Origin: Begonia masoniana | Taxonomy: Eukaryota; Streptophyta; Magnoliopsida; Cucurbitales; Begoniaceae | Assembly: GCA_022432975.1 (NCBI GenBank) | Contig: CM039502.1 | Span: 10,577,290 to 10,641,289 of the forward strand | DNA: 64,000 nucleotides | Direction: 5' to 3' | In this document: positions 59,201 to 64,000 of the stretch, piece by piece | How positions within the stretch are numbered: position 1 is the first letter of the stretch | How the letters are laid out: every line of letters starts with the position of its first letter | Translations under genes and position numbers: made by a program | The notes under the pieces: generated by a model | Seen by the model: only the letters and a program-made list of their open reading frames with translations | Told to the model about the DNA's origin: nothing | Database searches by the model: none

Positions 59201-62129
59201 TTCAGGAAGCTCCTGTTATTATACTACAAAAACTTAGTCCAAGTGACAAATAATTTAGCAAATATTATTACAAGTAATAACAATAAAAACCTTAGAAGCC
59301 TTAGCCCCACTGATGTTTTTCTTCCTCTTCTTTTCCTTCGATTTTTTGGGTTTTTTCCCTTTATTTTCTTCTCTTTTATGGACACTACTCGTTGCATGAT
59401 CCTCAAGCTCTGCCAAAAGTGCTTCTCTTGCAGCTTCAGATTTCTCAGTAGCATTCTTTAGAGCCAGATCCTCCAACCGCATCTAATGGTAATAATCAAC
59501 ATTTGAGAATCAAAAGGTCAAAATACTTTTAACTTAAAAGTCGAGCAAATTCGGTGCATACCTTGGAAAAACATTTCAAAATAGGAAAGATGAAGTCCCG
59601 ATAGTCATATCCAGTTAATGCCTTCAATTCGAGCTCCAGTTTACCAACTTCGAATGTAGTCCTCCTTCGCTTTGCTTCAGTTATGCAAGACTATAAGACA
59701 GAACATAAAACCTTCGAATGTATTCAGACATTTTTATTTTCAGTAATTCGGCTCAAGCAATTATATTAAGACAGAACAAACAGTACACTTGCCTCTACAG
59801 ACAGTTCAGTGTCCAGTTTGCCTAGTGTTTCTTTAATGCTTCTGTTGCGTCTGTGTATGCTTGACTGATCAATTTTCTCAGATTCTCTGCGTCCACCTTG
59901 AAGAATTTCACCAATAAAACTAGACTCAGTCTCGTCACTGATCATTTTCATCTCACTTGGCTCCTCCTTACCGAGCTCTTGTCGACGCTTCAAGAGGATA
60001 GACTCCAAATCGTGTAAAACCAATTTACTCTTCCTAATTCCCTCGTTAATTGATGCCTTAGTTTTACGAATTACCTGAGAACGACGACCTTGTCGATGAA
60101 TTTTTGTCCATATGTCCCTTAACTTCCCTAGCCCTATCTGATAATTCCTAAATGTTATCAGAGTTTGACGCTTCTTTTCTTCTAACAGGCGAATCCAAGA
60201 AGTGGTATGATCTTCTATTGTCGACTCCGAAAGCAAAACAGTTAAAAAGTCAACTGATTCGGACACAGCTTCATGTTCATGATCATCAGTCTCAGAAATC
60301 ACAGCACAACCGTCATCTTGCACAGAATCATAGTCTAGCATATTATTCAGATCTATGGCCATCAATCTCTTGTCCAAAACAAGACTAGAAAAGTCTCGAC
60401 TAAAAACAACTCTTTCCCTAGAAGGAAATTTTGCGTCATCTGTTGAGTCATTCTCCTCACAGAAAAGAGAAAGATAGAGAGAATCAGATAACGTAGACAA
60501 GGAATCTAGAACTCGGTCAAGCTTGGAGGTCTCTAGAAAGCATATGGACAATGGGCTTTTGTACAAGGAAAATTTTGAAATCAATGCCCGGGGAATAACT
60601 GATTCAAGTTCTATAACGGCTATTCGTAGAATCCAACAAAAAAGCTTAAATGAAAGATAATTGTTATTAAGAAGCGCAAGGAACAAGATCTTAACTCTGT
60701 CAAGGATCTGTGCGCGATCATCGTCATCGGAAAAAGGCCACTCACGATCATCACAATCTATCACGGACGACTCACCTTTTCCGAGAACGGGAGTTTCAGC
60801 TGGTTGCATAAAGGTCTCGTGCACTGAATCTATCACAGACAACTCATAATTACCACTTTCTTCAATGTCTGCGTCGGTACGATCCACACTGCATTCTTCT
60901 GATAAAACTGACGAGTCCTTTGATTCGAGTTCCATCATTTTTAGGGCCTTCTGGGTATCAATTGGCTTCCATGGGCAACTAATCAACTTATCAATCCACG
61001 CGCTGTCTAGATCTTCGGGCACAATTAGTATGCCTGTTGAAGGTATTTCATGCAAATGCTTCTCCCAGCAATGATGTCTGAGTAAATCCCAATCCTCAAA
61101 TTTTTCGCAACAATCACTGCATTCCCAATACTTCCAGCTCTTATTGTCCATGGCAAATTGCACAGCCGCAGAAAATACTTTCAGAGGCAACTTGTCTTTC
61201 AAAGAACTTAAGTGCTTATGTATATCTTCAATTCTGGTTTTGAGGAAGTCCTGCTTCTTATCAACACTAATGGTGTTCCAGTATGACATAGTTTGTCCGA
61301 TATTAATCACGGATGATACAACCTTCTTTAGCCTCGCACATTTCCTTTTCTCTTCCATTTTATATAATCTTGATGAACGATGGAAGTCCATCTGTTCCGT
61401 ATTTGTCGACGGAGAGAGATTTTGATCCAATCGATTTGTATCTGTCAATTGATCCACCATCTTTTTAACTTCCGTCGTTTTACCTTCCTTGGTCTCCCTG
61501 AAATAATCCTCCAAATCCAAGTCGCAATCATCCCAAAACTCGTCGCTAAAAGTTTTACCCGGGTTTGAACGCGATTCTTGAATATTCTCCAGTAGGTTGC
61601 GGAGATGACGTCTGCAGTTATCGGCCGCTCGATAGACCGGATCTTTGCACTCGCCCTCTGGAAATTCTATATTCAACCCACGATGACACTCTCGAACTGC
61701 CTCGTCGAATCCTTCAGCGTCTTTAGCAATTTTAAAAAGCAGTTTCGCGTGAAACATAGCGCAAATCAAAGAGCCCGGTGCTAACGATACTGCTCGACGA
61801 GAAGCATCAAGAGCGTTCTTGAGGTACTTTTGTTGAAGAGTAGGATCTTTAACATCACAAAAGAGTTTCATGTAAATTTTACTTTGGAGAACGTGAGCGG
61901 AACCATGATTCGGATGCCGCAAGATGATCTCCTTCAAGAGCTTGAGAGCTTTTGCTGGGTTTCCCCGGCGGTGAGCAAGACAAGCTCGCATACAGTCGTT
62001 TCTGTATGAAAGATCCATCATCTCGTATTTCTGATTATCGAGGCCATCGGGATCGGCGACGGCGGAGGTAGGAGGAGCAGCGGATGGAACTCCGGCCGGC
62101 GAAGTTGAGTGGCGCTTCTTGGGCGCCAT
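56278..62129 (-). CDS. Ubiquitin C-terminal hydrolase-related protein (DUF627/DUF629), 13 exons
   Basis: Exons: 62129-59793, 59690-59562, 59482-59291, 59212-59169, 59094-58713, 58637-58594, 58511-57871, 57794-57640, 57550-57338, 57260-56982, 56899-56749, 56607-56474, 56376-56278. They sum to 4,800 nt, 1,599 residues, with phases agreeing at every junction. Domains: TPR-like DUF627 (about 15-140), DUF629 with a C2H2 finger (CSDCCEKFEDW ... HHCWEKH, about 360), a Lys-rich repeated middle region, and a C-terminal USP-type domain with the Cys box GLRNDAREYNCFLNVIIQ. Introns 1, 4, 6 and 10 need GC donors. The region matching the catalytic His (HYHCFAY in relatives, from memory) reads RYVWFGY, and the protein stops early at TGA 56278-56280. 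It may therefore lack protease activity. ATG 62129 is preferred to the upstream in-frame ATG 62198 because MAPKKRH fits the family start. Confidence 0.85.
58594..59212 (-). repeat. Duplicated exon pair in the DUB-like gene
   Basis: The 44-nt exon ELPEVEEHQSPVTQ (59212-59169) and the large exon after it (59094-58713) are repeated as ELPEMEEHQNTVKQ (58637-58594) plus 58511-57871. Both 44-nt exons end AAAA|GCAAGTCTTC. Both large exons begin CGTCCACTCTGCT. Confidence 0.9.
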
Positions 62130-62149
62130 TTTAGGTAGGCTGATAAGAA

Positions 62150-62240
62150 AGATGATGCCGATGGTAGAACAAAACGAGAGAGAGAGAGAGAGAATCAAAG
62201 AGCCTCGATCGTTTCAGTTTCGTTTACAGTTCTGAGCACT
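62150..62240 (-). other. Leader of the DUB-like gene with (GA)n run
   Basis: GAGAGAGAGAGAGAGAG at about 62174-62192 lies in the presumed 5' UTR. No clear TATA box was found upstream. Confidence 0.5.
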
Positions 62241-63421
62241 CCCCCTTGTTCGAGAGAGAATGCGCGCGGGAAAGTGACGGCTACGATTTCTATTATTCTT
62301 CTTATAAATCAATTAATATTTTGTGAAGGGATTTATATTGTACAGGTTATTATCGATAAAAACTCTCAATTATAAATTAATAAACAAATTCGTCTTAAAA
62401 ATTATTTTTGTTAACAAAATCAACCTTAAATTATTATTCATTAACAAAACAAGTCTTGAACTATCATTCGTTAACAATTTGTAATCGTCAGCAGTTCAGA
62501 TGCAGTTGCACAGTTGAAATGAGTGCAAAACACACTCGACAACGGGCGATCTTAGCTCTATGTAAGCGTACCTATGTTGGCCAGAGTAAAAATGCGTCAC
62601 CTGCACTCGTAATGAGTGTAAAATATGCTTGAATAATTTAACATTTTTTTTTGTTAACGAATATAATAAAATTTTGTTTTACCGCTGATCTTATAATTTA
62701 AAATTTTATTTTTTATTTTTTTTGCTATTATTTATTATAATTTTAACATGTAATCTCATTTCATGTAATTTTATTCATCAACAGTGATTTATTATTTTAA
62801 TTATTTATAATAAGTTACAATTACTTTATTAATAAATGAATTAAATGTCAAAATATAAATTTAGACAGATTTTGAATAGTTAATATTTATAAAAATAATC
62901 ATATTAAAAATTAGTACCTATCCCCACGTTAGCAAACCAAATAATCAAACCTAAGAGAGGAGATGGGTATTGTTTAGTGGGATCGTCGAACAAATGGTCT
63001 GCCATGAATAACCTGCAATAAATGATTTCCAGAGAACCGAGTCAATCCTAGATAATTAGTCATCAAACTGTTATCTCCGTATTTCTGTACGTAAGCATAT
63101 CTCAGTTTTTGGTCCAGAATTTTTTTGGGCAAACAGCAGTTTAAAATGGCACAACACCAAGTTAAAGAACTACAACAAAATCATCATTTTGATGCCTAAT
63201 CAACATCGCCAGCAGGTTTACCATTCTCAATTTTCAAATGGACTGGTCAGATTGTATAAGATGAAGTACCAAATCAATTCATGAAACGCCTTCTCATTGG
63301 CAAAAGCACTGCTACCAAAAACAAAAACAAAAACAAAAACAATAAGAACAGATGAACGTTGGAAGAAGACGTGTATTTAGCCAGGAAGCCTTATCTTCAT
63401 GCTTTATAATGATCAAAACCA
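62241..63421. other. Intergenic AT-rich DNA
   Basis: No gene is recognised. The right end should hold the 3' UTR of the VDAC gene; an (AAAAAC)n-like run occurs near 63313-63340. Confidence 0.5.
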
Positions 63422-63728
63422 TTAAGGCTTGAGGGCCAAAGCAAGGCCAATCTTCGCACTTTTCTCAATGGACTTGGTATCTACTTCCCCAGATATGGTG
63501 AAAAGTGATTTTGGACGCCATTCATGCTGAATGAGAGCACTTGCCGTGCCATAATTGTTTACCCGTGCCTTAACCGTGGTCAACGGGTCAAGTGTGTGTT
63601 GCGTTCCAACAGTGATTGTATTTTTGTTAGTTGAAAAGCTATGGGTCACCTCTGCACCGACAGCTGAGTTTGTCAGAAGATTCACTATATGGTAGTATGA
63701 TGCGCTCACAGAGTCACCCTTGTCATTC
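63422..63728 (-). CDS. VDAC: Mitochondrial outer-membrane porin (VDAC), 3' exon
   Basis: The exon begins after a TTGTACAG acceptor at 63729-63730 and encodes the C-terminal 101 residues of a plant [55 protein letters not shown], ending GLALALKP and a stop at 63422. VDAC forms the beta-barrel channel for metabolites across the outer mitochondrial membrane. The last bases of the window (minus CTTGTAAGTTTTTC) look like the donor of the preceding exon, so the remaining exons lie beyond the edge. Confidence 0.93.
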
Positions 63729-64000
63729 CTGTACAATAAAAGGCACTCATCCTATTAATATTCCATGTACCCGCTACTACATGAGACTTTAATATACAAA
63801 CCAAACACAGACACTGAGAAACAGAGCCAGGCGACTACAATTTTCGATGGAGTTAAATGCACCGGGGACCTTTGCTACTGAACTTTATTAAGAAGGTATA
63901 ACAAACTAAGATAGCTAACATTGAAGAACATGATATGAGTCCATCAATATTCAATGGAGGAAAAAAAATTAGTAAAAACAAGAAAAGAAAAACTTACAAG

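Overview
The window is nuclear DNA of a flowering plant, almost certainly a eudicot. Genes are sparse and intron-bearing, with plant-specific families: NRT1/PTR transporter, P-class pentatricopeptide protein, GT14 glycosyltransferase, DUF569, and a DUF627/DUF629 deubiquitinase-like protein. The left two thirds is a graveyard of LTR retrotransposons. The species cannot be fixed from sequence alone. A 100-base run of N (27063-27162) shows that this is a draft scaffold.

Layout: (1) 1-9393 is a decayed Sirevirus-type Ty1/copia element with gag, pol and an env-like third ORF; its 5' LTR is cut by the window edge, and an antisense gypsy LTR is nested in gag. (2) 10868-12844 is an intact 4-exon NRT1/PTR (NPF) transporter on the minus strand. 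(3) 13.1-19.8 kb is AT-rich and holds an 872-bp foldback transposon with a 10-bp target duplication, retroelement debris and an Athila-like solo LTR. (4) 19790-26366 is an Athila-type element carrying only gag and protease. (5) 26.4-30.9 kb is gypsy LTR debris around a truncated prolyl 4-hydroxylase pseudogene. (6) 31.1-40.9 kb is a nearly complete minus-strand Tekay-like chromovirus. (7) 40.9-43.6 kb is a second, truncated copia element interrupted by another LTR, with the junction duplicated in tandem.

From 44 kb on the window is genic. Minus-strand genes are an intronless AAA-ATPase (44262-45782), a GT14 glucuronosyltransferase-like gene with a one-base frameshift (49307-51926), a chloroplast-type PPR gene (52858-54906), a 13-exon ubiquitin-hydrolase-related gene (56278-62129) and the 3' end of a VDAC porin gene (63422 to beyond the edge). 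A DUF569 pseudogene (55215-55722) lies on the plus strand. From memory, the order AAA-ATPase, GT14, PPR matches Arabidopsis At5g40010, At5g39990 and At5g39980, so this looks like an old conserved block with transposons piled up on one side.

The most unusual signal is in the ubiquitin-hydrolase-related gene. Four of its twelve introns use a GC rather than GT 5' splice site, two of them in a tandemly duplicated exon pair. The spliced model stays open for 1,599 residues only if these GC-AG introns are accepted. Its C-terminal catalytic histidine region is also eroded. I found no CRISPR, operon or other prokaryote-type system, and no tRNA or rRNA gene.
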